Part shown: in pieces, positions 9,034-16,483 of the stretch | Numbering within the stretch: the first letter of the stretch is position 1 | Layout: every line of letters begins with the position of its first letter | Assembly: GCA_036736205.1 (NCBI GenBank) | Contig: DAINMX010000024.1 | Coordinates: 1-46,389 of the forward strand | DNA from: XYA12-FULL-58-9 sp001798605 | Lineage (GTDB): Bacteria > Myxococcota > XYA12-FULL-58-9 | DNA length: 46,389 nt | Direction of reading: 5' to 3' | Made by a program: the position numbers and the translations under genes | The notes under the pieces: model-generated | What the model was told of the DNA's origin: nothing | What the model saw: the letters and a program-made list of their open reading frames with translations, nothing else | Databases searched by the model: none

Positions 9034-9083
9034 ATCGGGTGGGTATCTTATGGGGGCAATCGGGTGCGTATCTTATGGGGGCA
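9034..9083. repeat. Tandem 25-bp repeat, two units
   Basis: Units at 9034-9058 and 9059-9083 are identical except for one G/C change. Each contains GTATCTTATGGGGGCA. The stop codon of the LysM-M23 gene (9073-9075) lies in the second unit, so the last codons of that gene are part of the repeat. The position, between that gene and the lipoprotein promoter, allows a role as tandem protein-binding sites or simple slippage. Confidence 0.85.
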
Positions 9084-9912
9084 GATGTCGCAAAGGATTC
9101 TCTGCCTTCACTCCCCGACGAACTTCAAAATGCAGATGCGGGCCAGTGGCGCGACCGGTTTTGCCGACCCTACCGATGGTTTGTCCAGCGCGAACCTTCT
9201 GACCTTGGCGAACCGTGTTGCTCTGGTTGTGCGCGTAGACGGTGATGATTCCATCGGCGTGACGGATGAGAATGAGGTTGCCGTATCCACCTCTGTTCGC
9301 TGCGAACAACACCTTACCATCGGCTGCGGCAACAACTGGGGCACCTTGGCGCGCACCAATGTCGATGCCGTCGTGGCGCCCGCCACCACGCCGACCGAAG
9401 CGGGAGTTGACCGTTCCCTTGACCGGCCAGACGAAACGATAACGGGCCGCGTTCTTGGCCGCGTGTGCTTGTGAGCCCTGCGGCCTCAAACTCTTGTTGC
9501 TTGATTCTGGGTTGTTTGCCTTGGTGACAGTGGCGGTCTTCTGCAGAGATCCCGAAGCTGCAATTTGGGGAGACTTGGGCGCGGATGGTCCCTCTTCTCG
9601 GGGCACCACCAGCGGTACACCCGAGCGCATCGCTTGGGGTGAGTTGATGCCGTTGAGCGCCATAAGGTTCTCCACCGTGGTGCCGAAACGGCGCGATAGA
9701 CTCCACAGGGTGTCTCCTGGCTGGACTTCGTAAGTGCTGCCCGGCACAACCGTGGCGTCGCCCGGCGTGGCGATGCTGAGCGGATTGCCAACAAAACGCG
9801 ACGAAACATGGTTGCCCACAGTGCCAATGGGTGTCGCCGCGCATGCGCCCAGGCTCGAGTGCAATAGCAGCCAAGCTGGTGCGAAGGCTCGCCACAGCCC
9901 TATGGGTCTCAT
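9073..9912 (-). CDS. NlpD-like LysM-M23 lipoprotein
   Basis: A 279-residue envelope protein. The signal MRPIGLWRAFAPAWLLLHSS leads to the lipobox SLGAC at Cys24. One LysM domain (YEVQPGDTLWSLSRRF, about residues 60-105) should bind peptidoglycan. A Lys/Ser-rich linker and a C-terminal M23 domain follow. The metal ligands look complete: HDGID (H-x3-D), an H in VYAH and HLH in GPHLHFE, so unlike E. coli NlpD, whose site is degenerate, it may be an active endopeptidase. The ATG at 9912 overlaps the stop of the membrane-protein gene upstream as ATGA, which fixes the start. The order surE, YqaA-like, NlpD-like recalls surE-nlpD neighbourhoods elsewhere. Confidence 0.93.
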   Translation of the reverse strand: MRPIGLWRAFAPAWLLLHSSLGACAATPIGTVGNHVSSRFVGNPLSIATPGDATVVPGSTYEVQPGDTLWSLSRRFGTTVENLMALNGINSPQAMRSGVPLVVPREEGPSAPKSPQIAASGSLQKTATVTKANNPESSNKSLRPQGSQAHAAKNAARYRFVWPVKGTVNSRFGRRGGGRHDGIDIGARQGAPVVAAADGKVLFAANRGGYGNLILIRHADGIITVYAHNQSNTVRQGQKVRAGQTIGRVGKTGRATGPHLHFEVRRGVKAENPLRHLPP

Positions 9913-10571
9913 AGCGCCCATTTGATTGCCGCAAACCCACCGATTAAGAGGACACAAAATGCCAGCACCAGCCAATTGAAATATCGGTCAATGATGCTAC
10001 GAGCGTGGTCACCGAAGCGAACAATCAGCCACGCCACCAGGAAGAACCGCGCCGAACGACTCACCGCCGACGCCAAGAGAAACTGTGCCAGGGATAACTC
10101 CATCACCCCACTGGTAATGGTGAACAACTTGTAGGGGATGGGGGAAAAACCAGCCGTGAAGACAATGGGGATCCCCCACTGTCGATAGAGCTCCTGGACG
10201 CTGCCAAATGTTTCCGCAGAAAAACCTGGTACCCAGGCGTAGAAGTAGTGATCGACGTGTCCCCAGGCCAAATATCCAATTCCATAGCCAGCCAAGCCGC
10301 CGACGACCGAAGCGATGGAGCAGAGCAAGGCAATCCGCCAAGCCCGTTTGGGCGTTCCCAAGCACATGGCAATGAGAAGAACGTCAGGGGGGATGGGAAA
10401 AAACGAGGCTTCGGCAAAGGCCAAGATCGCGAGCGCCACCATACCGTATGGCGTCGCGGCCCAATGTAGGACCCAATCGTAGAGCCGGCGGGTCAACCTC
10501 CCCAGAGCGCGCAACGGTGAAGTCAGAGTTGCCCTCTGTTCGGTGGAACTCTCTCGCGTTGATTCTTCCAT
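9909..10571 (-). CDS. YqaA/DedA-type membrane protein (VTT domain)
   Basis: About 220 residues with several membrane segments. The family signature is seen in AEASFFPIPPDVLL near the first segment and in AGFSPIPYKLFTITSGV, with an Arg-rich SRSARF stretch later, as in the YqaA branch of the DedA/SNARE-associated (VTT) family. Members are inner-membrane proteins linked to lipid scrambling and membrane homeostasis. I chose ATG 10571 because AGGAGAG stands eight bases upstream; the frame stays open to 10613. The stop overlaps the start of the LysM-M23 gene, so the two are translationally coupled. The gap to surE is 128 bases. Confidence 0.9.
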   Translation of the reverse strand: MEESTRESSTEQRATLTSPLRALGRLTRRLYDWVLHWAATPYGMVALAILAFAEASFFPIPPDVLLIAMCLGTPKRAWRIALLCSIASVVGGLAGYGIGYLAWGHVDHYFYAWVPGFSAETFGSVQELYRQWGIPIVFTAGFSPIPYKLFTITSGVMELSLAQFLLASAVSRSARFFLVAWLIVRFGDHARSIIDRYFNWLVLAFCVLLIGGFAAIKWAL

Positions 10572-10699
10572 GAGGGTCTCTCTCCTACCTGCCCCTACCC
10601 TATCGGATGTCAAAAATAGTGCAATTTATTGGCAGGAGATCCGGAGCTCTCTCGAACCATTCCGAATTCATTCACAAACATCGCCGGTCAAAGACGGCC

Positions 10700-11524
10700 C
10701 TACGACTTGCGTTGGCGCACCGTTGGATAGTCCAAGGGCCCATTTCCGAGGGTGTCGGGGATGTTCTGGTAGCCATCGATGCGCAGGTCGCGAACGAAGG
10801 CAAAAGAACGGTAATCGGTGAGATCATAATGAATGGGGGTAACAGTGATGTAGCCCTGATTGTGTGCGTTGATATCCGAATCGACGATGGCGTCGTGCCC
10901 TGCCCGCTCGCCACCAATCCAATAATAGGGTTTGTCCCGAGGATCGTGGCGTACGCCGACCGCGTCGGCCCAGTCGGTGTAGCCCAGCCGGCACAACTTG
11001 ATACCGGGAATCTCACCAGGCGGCCCCTTCGGCACATTGACGTTGAGCAACACCCCAGGGTGCATGGGCCGCTCCAGCACAGAAGCTATCACCTTCGCGC
11101 CAATCTCCGCGGCCAAAGAAAAATCGCCGTCGCGATCGGAAGTCGCTGAGGAAACGGCCACAGCGGGAAACCCAAATAGGGCCCCTTCCATGGCCGCCGC
11201 CAGGGTGCCCGAATAGAGGACATCGTTGCCGAGATTGGCACCGTGGTTGATGCCACCGACCACCACGGCGGGATCCCCATCCATGAGATGATGCAGCCCA
11301 ACATAGACGCAGTCACAGGGCGTGCCATCCACGCTAAATCGGCGCGCACCCAGTTGTTCAATGCGCAATGGGCGATGCAATGAAATGGCGTGACTCGCTG
11401 CGGAACGCTCCCGGTCGGGTGCGACCACCCAGACCTCCCCAAGGTCTTCGAGCCGGTCGGCCAGGGCGTTCAGACCCGGAGCATCAACACCATCATCATT
11501 GGAGAGAAGAATTTTGAGGCGCAT
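10700..11524 (-). CDS. surE: 5'/3'-nucleotidase SurE
   Basis: A 274-residue protein with all SurE marks: MRLKILLSNDDGVDAPGL at the N-terminus (the DD pair binds metal), RSAASHAIS near residue 45 and GGINHGANLGNDVLYSGT near residue 95. It removes phosphate from nucleoside monophosphates and short polyphosphates. The start is MRLKILLSNDDG, the normal family start; ten upstream codons of open frame are ignored. It is the first gene of a minus-strand run with the DedA-type and NlpD-like genes. The accessory island begins directly upstream of it. Confidence 0.96.
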   Translation of the reverse strand: MRLKILLSNDDGVDAPGLNALADRLEDLGEVWVVAPDRERSAASHAISLHRPLRIEQLGARRFSVDGTPCDCVYVGLHHLMDGDPAVVVGGINHGANLGNDVLYSGTLAAAMEGALFGFPAVAVSSATSDRDGDFSLAAEIGAKVIASVLERPMHPGVLLNVNVPKGPPGEIPGIKLCRLGYTDWADAVGVRHDPRDKPYYWIGGERAGHDAIVDSDINAHNQGYITVTPIHYDLTDYRSFAFVRDLRIDGYQNIPDTLGNGPLDYPTVRQRKS

Positions 11525-11770
11525 GTTTGGCGAGTAGCACCGCCCGAGCCCCATGTCACGGCGCTGCGCTCAGTGCACGGCCCGTTTGCTGTCGCCGCTC
11601 TTATCTGTGTGGACTTGGGGAACCCCGAAGCGTTTACAGCGAGGCCTTTGACGATGGAGAACCTTGCGGCCGAGCACCTTCGCGCGGGCCTTATGAGCCC
11701 GCGGTCGACAACATGCAAACAGACGGAAAGAAAGAACATCCTGCCAGACTTACTCTGGGCGTCTACAAAA

Positions 11771-12505
11771 TCGGGGGAGGCCGCTCAGACCACCTGGAAG
11801 AACCTACGTGATGGTAGGGTCGGAAACGTCAGATTGGTCTATGCGGATCTCGACGACGGCATGATTCAGAATGTGTGCAAATACTGGTGGAATAAGTCCG
11901 GTGCCCAATGGCCGGCCGCTGACGAGTTTCGCACCGGTTGCACCTACGAGCATGCTGGCTACTACCTTCATTGGCTTCTCGCCTTCTTCGGGCCGGTGCG
12001 GAAGGTTGCGTCGTTTGCCTCCCTATTAGTCCCAGACAAGCTAACCGGGCAGACTCCCGCGGAGCTCGCGCCAGATTTCACCGTTGCGCATCTCTATTTT
12101 GATCATGACATCATCGCGAGACTCACGTGCAGTGTCGTGGGGTCTCACAACCACCAACTCTCGATCTTTGGTGATGATGGATCATTGTTCGTGGACGAAG
12201 CTTGGGATTTTTGGAGCGATCTCTGGTATCTGCCGCCACTGCCTCGAAGGCTCAAGAAGAAGCTCAAGTTGGGCAGCCGGCCCCCGTTGTTTTCTTGGAA
12301 TGACGTGGCGAACAAAGGCCAGCGCATGAATTACGCCGTGGGCGTGGAGGATCTCGCTGATGCCATTGCTTCAGACCGTCGTCCTCGTCTGTGCGGGGAG
12401 ATGGGTGCGCACGTGGTCGAAGTGCTGGAGGCGATCCAGTATCCGCCTTCGCCTGAACCCGTCATCATCCGGTCACGTTGTCCACCCATGCAACCGCTTG
12501 GCTAA
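11771..12505 (+). pseudogene. Gfo/Idh/MocA oxidoreductase, N-terminally truncated
   Basis: The last 245 codons of this frame match the C-terminal substrate domain of Gfo/Idh/MocA dehydrogenases. SGEAAQTTWKNLRDGRVGNV leads into a YADLDDG stretch; CTYEHAGYYLHWLLAFFGP and FGDDGSLFVD follow, and the end GVEDLADAIASDRRP…HVVEVLEAI is typical. The N-terminal Rossmann domain (about 120-150 residues with GxGxxG) is absent: upstream sequence in all three frames shows none, and the frame just runs on into DNA antisense to surE. It is most likely a 5'-deleted pseudogene left by a rearrangement at the island edge. Confidence 0.7.
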
Positions 12506-12527
12506 CCACCCCAGCACCGAGCTCGCC

Positions 12528-13482
12528 GTGTCAAAACGTCGGGGTCTGGATTTCCGTTGTCTCAGGGATGTGCTGCTTCTGTCGCTGGTCATTGTCGGCG
12601 GACTCTGGTTGGGCGGATCTGCTGCCGACGCCAAGACAAGATCAGTGAACAAGGGTCCATTTGTTGTCATTAGGGGGAGGGAGAAGCCAAGTCGACGCCG
12701 AGAATGCAATGAAGAGATGGCGCACCATTGCTGATACCATCGGCGTGCGGCTACAAGACGGGTACCCTTCCATTGTCAATAGTGATGATTGGCGTGGGCT
12801 CAAGCCCGGTTTTCACGTTGTAGTATTGGGAATCTGCGATAGCGTCGGCGCGACCCGACTGTTGGGACGATTGAAACGTGACAACCCCGGCGTCTACGCG
12901 CGGGAAACGCCAGCGCTCGGAAGACCTCTTGCCTGCCCGAAGACAGTGGCGCTCAAGACAACCAATCCAGATTCCCTCAAGATTGCCCGAAAGACACCCG
13001 TAGTACTGTTCGAACGATCTACGGCACCGGTTCGAGTTGTCGGCACACGAAACGGACAAGAGGTTCTTCAAAAGATCTTCGCCGGAGACACCAAGGTGAG
13101 AGTTGCTTTTGAGTCGTGCCCTGATGAGGACGAGGATCCAGGCGCTTCATGTGTGACCGGAGAGGAATTGCGCGTGTTTCGCGGTCAGCGGCTCATTCTG
13201 CAAGTGCCGATGGAGCTATCCGAAACTGACCCGGAGTGTACCACCACATCGACCTTGCGCGACTTGACAACCGCGCCCGCACAAGCAGGCTTGCCTGATC
13301 GCCTCCTCGCAAGCTACGACTGGAATGATGGCGGTTGCGCCGCGATTCACGCCCGCGCCGAAAGCCTCTCCGGCGGCGGAGATGAATCCACCTGCGAAAC
13401 CGAGATGCCCGACGCCGAACGCCTTGAACGCGCCTCGTACGAATATGTGGATGGCGTGTACGTCTTCGGTGGAAGGGACTGA
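12528..13482 (+). pseudogene. Secreted SPOR-like protein gene with a +1 frameshift
   Basis: Two frames join into one protein. A GTG at 12528 starts a signal peptide (LLLSLVIVGGLWLGGSAADA) and then KGPFVVIRG. Coding then moves by one base to GRSQVDAENAMKRWR, with NSDDWRGLKPGFHVVVLG after it. Together these give a SPOR-like or sporulation-repeat-like module (strand, helix, strand) of about 90 residues. The break lies at about 12672-12677 in a run of five G. Removing one base restores a single frame of about 317 codons. The rest, to residue 317, is Cys- and acid-rich without a known family. It is a true indel or a sequencing error in the G run. Confidence 0.65.
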
Positions 13483-13560
13483 CTGCCCACGTGCCAGCAG
13501 CGCAACTGGACGCTAGCTCCCGGCCTGATCTCGTTTGCGTCTCTTGCGCCAGACAGTGAA

Positions 13561-13788
13561 GACAAACGGCCCGCCCACGCCACCCTGTTGTTGAAAGCTG
13601 GGGTCCCCTTCGCCACCATGCAACGGCTCTTGCGGCACACCGACCCACGGATCACGTCCGAGGTCTATGGCCACCTGGACGTCGAGGACATGCGGGCAGC
13701 CGTCAACAAGCTGTCGTTTGGCACACCGCCGATCGATGTCGAGGACGAGCAAGAGGCACTGGCCGAAGTGTGGTGCCGAGGGTGGTGA
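13561..13788 (+). pseudogene. Tyrosine recombinase C-terminal fragment, copy 1
   Basis: The frame RPAHATLLLKAGVPFATMQ, LLRHTDPRIT, then VYGHL is the end of a phage-type integrase: a helix, the second catalytic H/R box region and the nucleophile Tyr in VYGHL. After it comes a 35-residue tail (MRAAVNKLSFGTPPIDVEDE). The catalytic domain upstream and the core-binding domain are missing (about 75 of 300-400 residues remain). Positions 13624-13766 are repeated at 15994-16136. Confidence 0.7.
13624..13766 (+). repeat. Direct repeat (143 bp), left copy
   Basis: Identical to 15994-16136 except for four substitutions that I count by eye (about 97%). It covers the integrase end from the codons RLLRHTDP to EEALAE. 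The identity stops sharply on both sides, so the copies bracket 2.2 kb holding the beta-propeller gene. Confidence 0.9.
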
Positions 13789-14400
13789 GCACTGCAGATC
13801 CAAGTCAGGCCTCACCCGCTACCCGCATGGTCTCGAGCCTGTCGCTCGAACCTCCGCGCCCTCCAGATCACCAGTCAAACGCCACGAGCGACTTGGCGGC
13901 CTCCTCAGTTTCTACCATCGAGAGGCTGCATGAGTTATTTGACCGCACGGGGTTCCGGCTTGCACCCCGCCGTGATCGTTCGATCTGCGCGTGAAGACCC
14001 CGCGGGTCGGAACGGCTCAGGTCATAGGCGGCCTCGCCGGTTTGCTCCTGGCCGCGCTCACCCGAAAGAAGGTTCCATCGCCTTTCATCTAACTTCCACC
14101 ACTACGCTGATCTTGTGGTACCCCTTGTAGGCATGCGCGGGTTGGCATCGATACCTGGGAGCAGATGGTGGTCACGGACAGGGACCGATCCGTGGCCGTC
14201 GGTGACCGGTCAGTGGGCGATGATCTCTACGCCGCGCATTGCGAAGATCGTTGTCCAGGCAACCGTGTGGACCGACGGAACCCCGACCCAGGGCTGTGAT
14301 CCATGTTTTGAACCGTTACCTTCCTGCGGCCCCTCGCACTATATTCGCAAGCCTCTCGGTAACGTGGGCGTGACCGAATGTTCGACTTGCGGAGGCATGC
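13789..14400. other. Gene-poor stretch in the island
   Basis: About 610 bases with only short frames, none of which has a recognisable domain or a convincing ribosome site. Base composition stays GC-rich. It probably holds decayed DNA left of the beta-propeller gene. A small GACCC-CGC-GGGTC hairpin near 13997 is the only structure seen. The last ten bases carry the Shine-Dalgarno sequence of the gene at 14401. Confidence 0.5.
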
Positions 14401-15642
14401 ATGACGCGAAGTTATGGCTATGATTTCAGCGACGGCGCAAGAGATGCCCGCATCGCCCTGGTGGGGGACATTCCGATCGGCAGAGACGCGTGGGCCACCG
14501 CAGGCGCGGCGGACACGGTCATCGGTCATCTAGAATGCCAGTCCTCCATCGGCAAGGCAGGCGGAAAGCCACGGCGGACCACGACGGTTCACACGAGTTG
14601 GTACAAAGCCTTCAAAGACCTCAACGACAAGGTGAAGAAGCGCTTCGGCGAAGGTTTCGTCATTCGCAACGATGAACCTTCGGTCGAGAATGATTTTCTC
14701 CGCATGGCCCGCCGCGGAGGAAGCTTGTGGCCGAGCGCCGTCACCGATATGGCACGGTCGCGGATAGGCTACGCCAACGGCCTAGAACCCGACACCGAGA
14801 CGGTCGTGCGAGCGGGGCCAAGCTGCATCGACTGGTTCGATCTCCATTCGGGCACACGCACGGGGACGCTTTCCACCCAGACGGGCGTCCATTGGATGGC
14901 CCTTTCCCCAGATCACCGCTGGCTCCTCTACGGACACGACTTTGGCATCTTCGATCTCGAGGCTGGCACGAGTGCCGAACGGCTCTTTCACGTCGCCGCG
15001 GCTTGCTTCGACCGCACGGGCAACACCGTTGTGTTCTACGACAATCGGGAGGTCGTCGTATGCAAGACGGCCGATCTTCTCGATCGGGTGGTCGACGAAA
15101 CATGGCGCTGTCATTACCCAACCGAAGGTTCCACCGTGAGCGTGGCGCTTTCCCCGAATGGCCGGCGCGTCGCCAGGGCCACCATGTCGAAACCCGTGGA
15201 GGTCATCGATGTCGAAAGCGGGAACGTCATCGAGAGACTGCCCGTGCCAGCGAGCACGCTCGCATTTCTCGACGACGATACCCTGATTGTCGCCACCATC
15301 GAGCGCACCGAGGGTCTCTGGGACAAGAACCCGCTTGCCGTTTTTGCGCTGGGAAAGGGATCGAGCGCGCGGCGCGACTTTCCCGTATCCGACGTGCGGC
15401 GCGTGGCGCTCTCCAAGGACGGGGCCTACCTGGCGGTAGGGTTTCCGCACTACGGGCTCAGCGTCGTGCGCGTCGCCGATGGTCACCCCGTCTTCAAGAC
15501 ATGCTTGCAGGTGGACATGAAAAGCGTCGAGATCGCCGGCGATCTGCTCGTTGCGTGTGACGGGTTTGGGCGACTCATGGTGCACGACCTCGGTGCTGCG
15601 CTTGCGCAGGGCGACCATCACGGGCCTTCGCTCCGGCCGTAG
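14401..15642 (+). CDS. Beta-propeller (WD40-like) protein of the island
   Basis: A 413-residue cytoplasmic-looking protein with no signal peptide. From about residue 140 it shows repeated propeller blades of the type (hydrophobic)-ALSPDxRWLLxG…FDLEAG: HWMALSPDHRWLLYGHD, VSVALSPNGRRVARA, then VRRVALSKDGAYLAVGF. GGAGG five bases before the ATG fixes the start. The first 120 residues are charged and unlike a propeller (WYKAFKDLNDKVKKRFGEGF). Its partner is unknown. It lies between the two integrase fragments, so it is probably cargo of a mobile element. The long frame on the opposite strand is a shadow. Confidence 0.75.
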   Translation: MTRSYGYDFSDGARDARIALVGDIPIGRDAWATAGAADTVIGHLECQSSIGKAGGKPRRTTTVHTSWYKAFKDLNDKVKKRFGEGFVIRNDEPSVENDFLRMARRGGSLWPSAVTDMARSRIGYANGLEPDTETVVRAGPSCIDWFDLHSGTRTGTLSTQTGVHWMALSPDHRWLLYGHDFGIFDLEAGTSAERLFHVAAACFDRTGNTVVFYDNREVVVCKTADLLDRVVDETWRCHYPTEGSTVSVALSPNGRRVARATMSKPVEVIDVESGNVIERLPVPASTLAFLDDDTLIVATIERTEGLWDKNPLAVFALGKGSSARRDFPVSDVRRVALSKDGAYLAVGFPHYGLSVVRVADGHPVFKTCLQVDMKSVEIAGDLLVACDGFGRLMVHDLGAALAQGDHHGPSLRP

Positions 15643-15803
15643 TTCTGCAAGGGCGACGAAAGCTGATTCTTTCCGTAGCGAGCAAGCGCCACGAGCCCGG
15701 CCATGCCCAGATGGGAGACCGCCGAGGTCGATCGCGACGCTGGCCTCGGCGACGTTCTTGCGCCCAGGACGTTGCTCGAGCACGACGCCGGGAACCGAGG
15801 TCG

Positions 15804-15992
15804 TCACTTCTGCGACACTAGCCCCGAGAGGTGTTGATCCCCAGATTCACGCGCCGGCGACGACCATGGGATGGGGTCGCTGTAGTTTCTGCACGACGGC
15901 GCTGGACTGAGGGGTACTTGCGCGGGCGGGTGCCTCGTGGCGCAGCCAAGCAGAGCCAGGAACGTCGCGACAGTCCATCGGCCCAGGGCCAT
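15804..15992 (-). CDS. Possible short lipoprotein
   Basis: A 62-residue frame that starts MALGRWTVATFLALLGCATR, a neat lipoprotein signal with lipobox LALLGC at Cys17, followed by a Pro/Ser-rich stretch. The ATG lies two bases from the end of the direct repeat, so any native promoter has been lost. The ribosome site is weak (AGAG). It could be a real small lipoprotein, the front of a broken one, or chance in GC-rich DNA. The 160 bases between it and the beta-propeller gene hold nothing I recognise. Confidence 0.35.
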   Translation of the reverse strand: MALGRWTVATFLALLGCATRHPPAQVPLSPAPSCRNYSDPIPWSSPARESGDQHLSGLVSQK

Positions 15993-15993
15993 A

Positions 15994-16136
15994 CGGCTCT
16001 TGCGGCACACCGACCCACGGATCACAACCGAGGTCTATGGCCACCTGGACGTCGAGGACATGCGGGCAGCCGTCAACAAGCTGTCGTTTGGCTCACCGCC
16101 GATTGATGTCGAGGACGAGCAAGAGGCACTGGCCGA
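15994..16136 (+). repeat. Direct repeat (143 bp), right copy
   Basis: Second copy of 13624-13766 with four base differences. Its left end cuts the integrase frame at RLLRHTDP, and its right end runs into unrelated sequence at the codons after EALAE. Confidence 0.9.
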
Positions 16137-16236
16137 GGTCGACATGGTGGCAAAAGTCGTTTCATTTGGTGCGCCGGTGGTGCGCCCCACCGCGTCATTC
16201 TCTGCCAGTCATCACGAGCCGCGAAAATCGCGTTGA
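15994..16236 (+). pseudogene. Tyrosine recombinase C-terminal fragment, copy 2
   Basis: It holds LLRHTDPRITTEVYGHLDVE with the catalytic Tyr, then a longer tail than copy 1 (MVAKVVSFGAPVVRPTASFSASHH). This tail may be the original C-terminus, since copy 1 ends in a different and shorter one. Everything before RLLRHT is lost. The stop is 16 bases from the 3' end of tRNA-Pro, a standard place for the integrase of an element inserted in a tRNA gene. Confidence 0.7.
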
Positions 16237-16252
16237 ATCTTGTTGGGATGAA

Positions 16253-16330
16253 TGGTCGGGGCGAGAAGATTCGAACTTCCGACTCCTTGACCCCCAGTCA
16301 AGTGCGCTAACCAGACTGCGCTACGCCCCG
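16253..16330 (-). tRNA. tRNA-Pro(GGG)
   Basis: Minus-strand cloverleaf: acceptor CGGGGCG/CGCCCCG, D arm, anticodon stem CTTGA/TCAAG with loop CTGGGGG giving anticodon GGG, T arm with GTTCGAATC, discriminator A and an encoded CCA. It reads proline CCC codons. Its 3' end faces the island and the integrase fragments. A promoter candidate is at 16341-16370. Confidence 0.97.
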
Positions 16331-16340
16331 ACGCCCGACT

Positions 16341-16370
16341 CCTATATGTGAGACTGGGACCGTGCGTCAA
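16341..16370 (-). promoter_or_regulatory. Promoter of tRNA-Pro
   Basis: Minus strand: TTGACG (16365-16370), 18 bases, TATAGG (16341-16346). Start of transcription would fall a few bases before the tRNA 5' end at 16330. Confidence 0.6.
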
Positions 16371-16483
16371 CAGAAACAGCCGGTCATGTTGAACGTTCTT
16401 GTCGACGGAAGTACGGCGGAAGTGCCCTAACTCTCCGCTTATGTTTGACTCTTGGCCGCACCGTGGGTATTTTGCGCAAATCG

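Noticed and set aside
14115..14423. A 102-codon frame before the beta-propeller gene
   Set aside because: No domain, no ribosome site, and it overlaps the better-supported start at 14401.
14782..15807. A 341-codon frame on the minus strand across the beta-propeller gene
   Set aside because: Long antisense frames are usual in GC-rich DNA. The plus frame has a strong ribosome site and propeller repeats, while the minus frame shows no domain.
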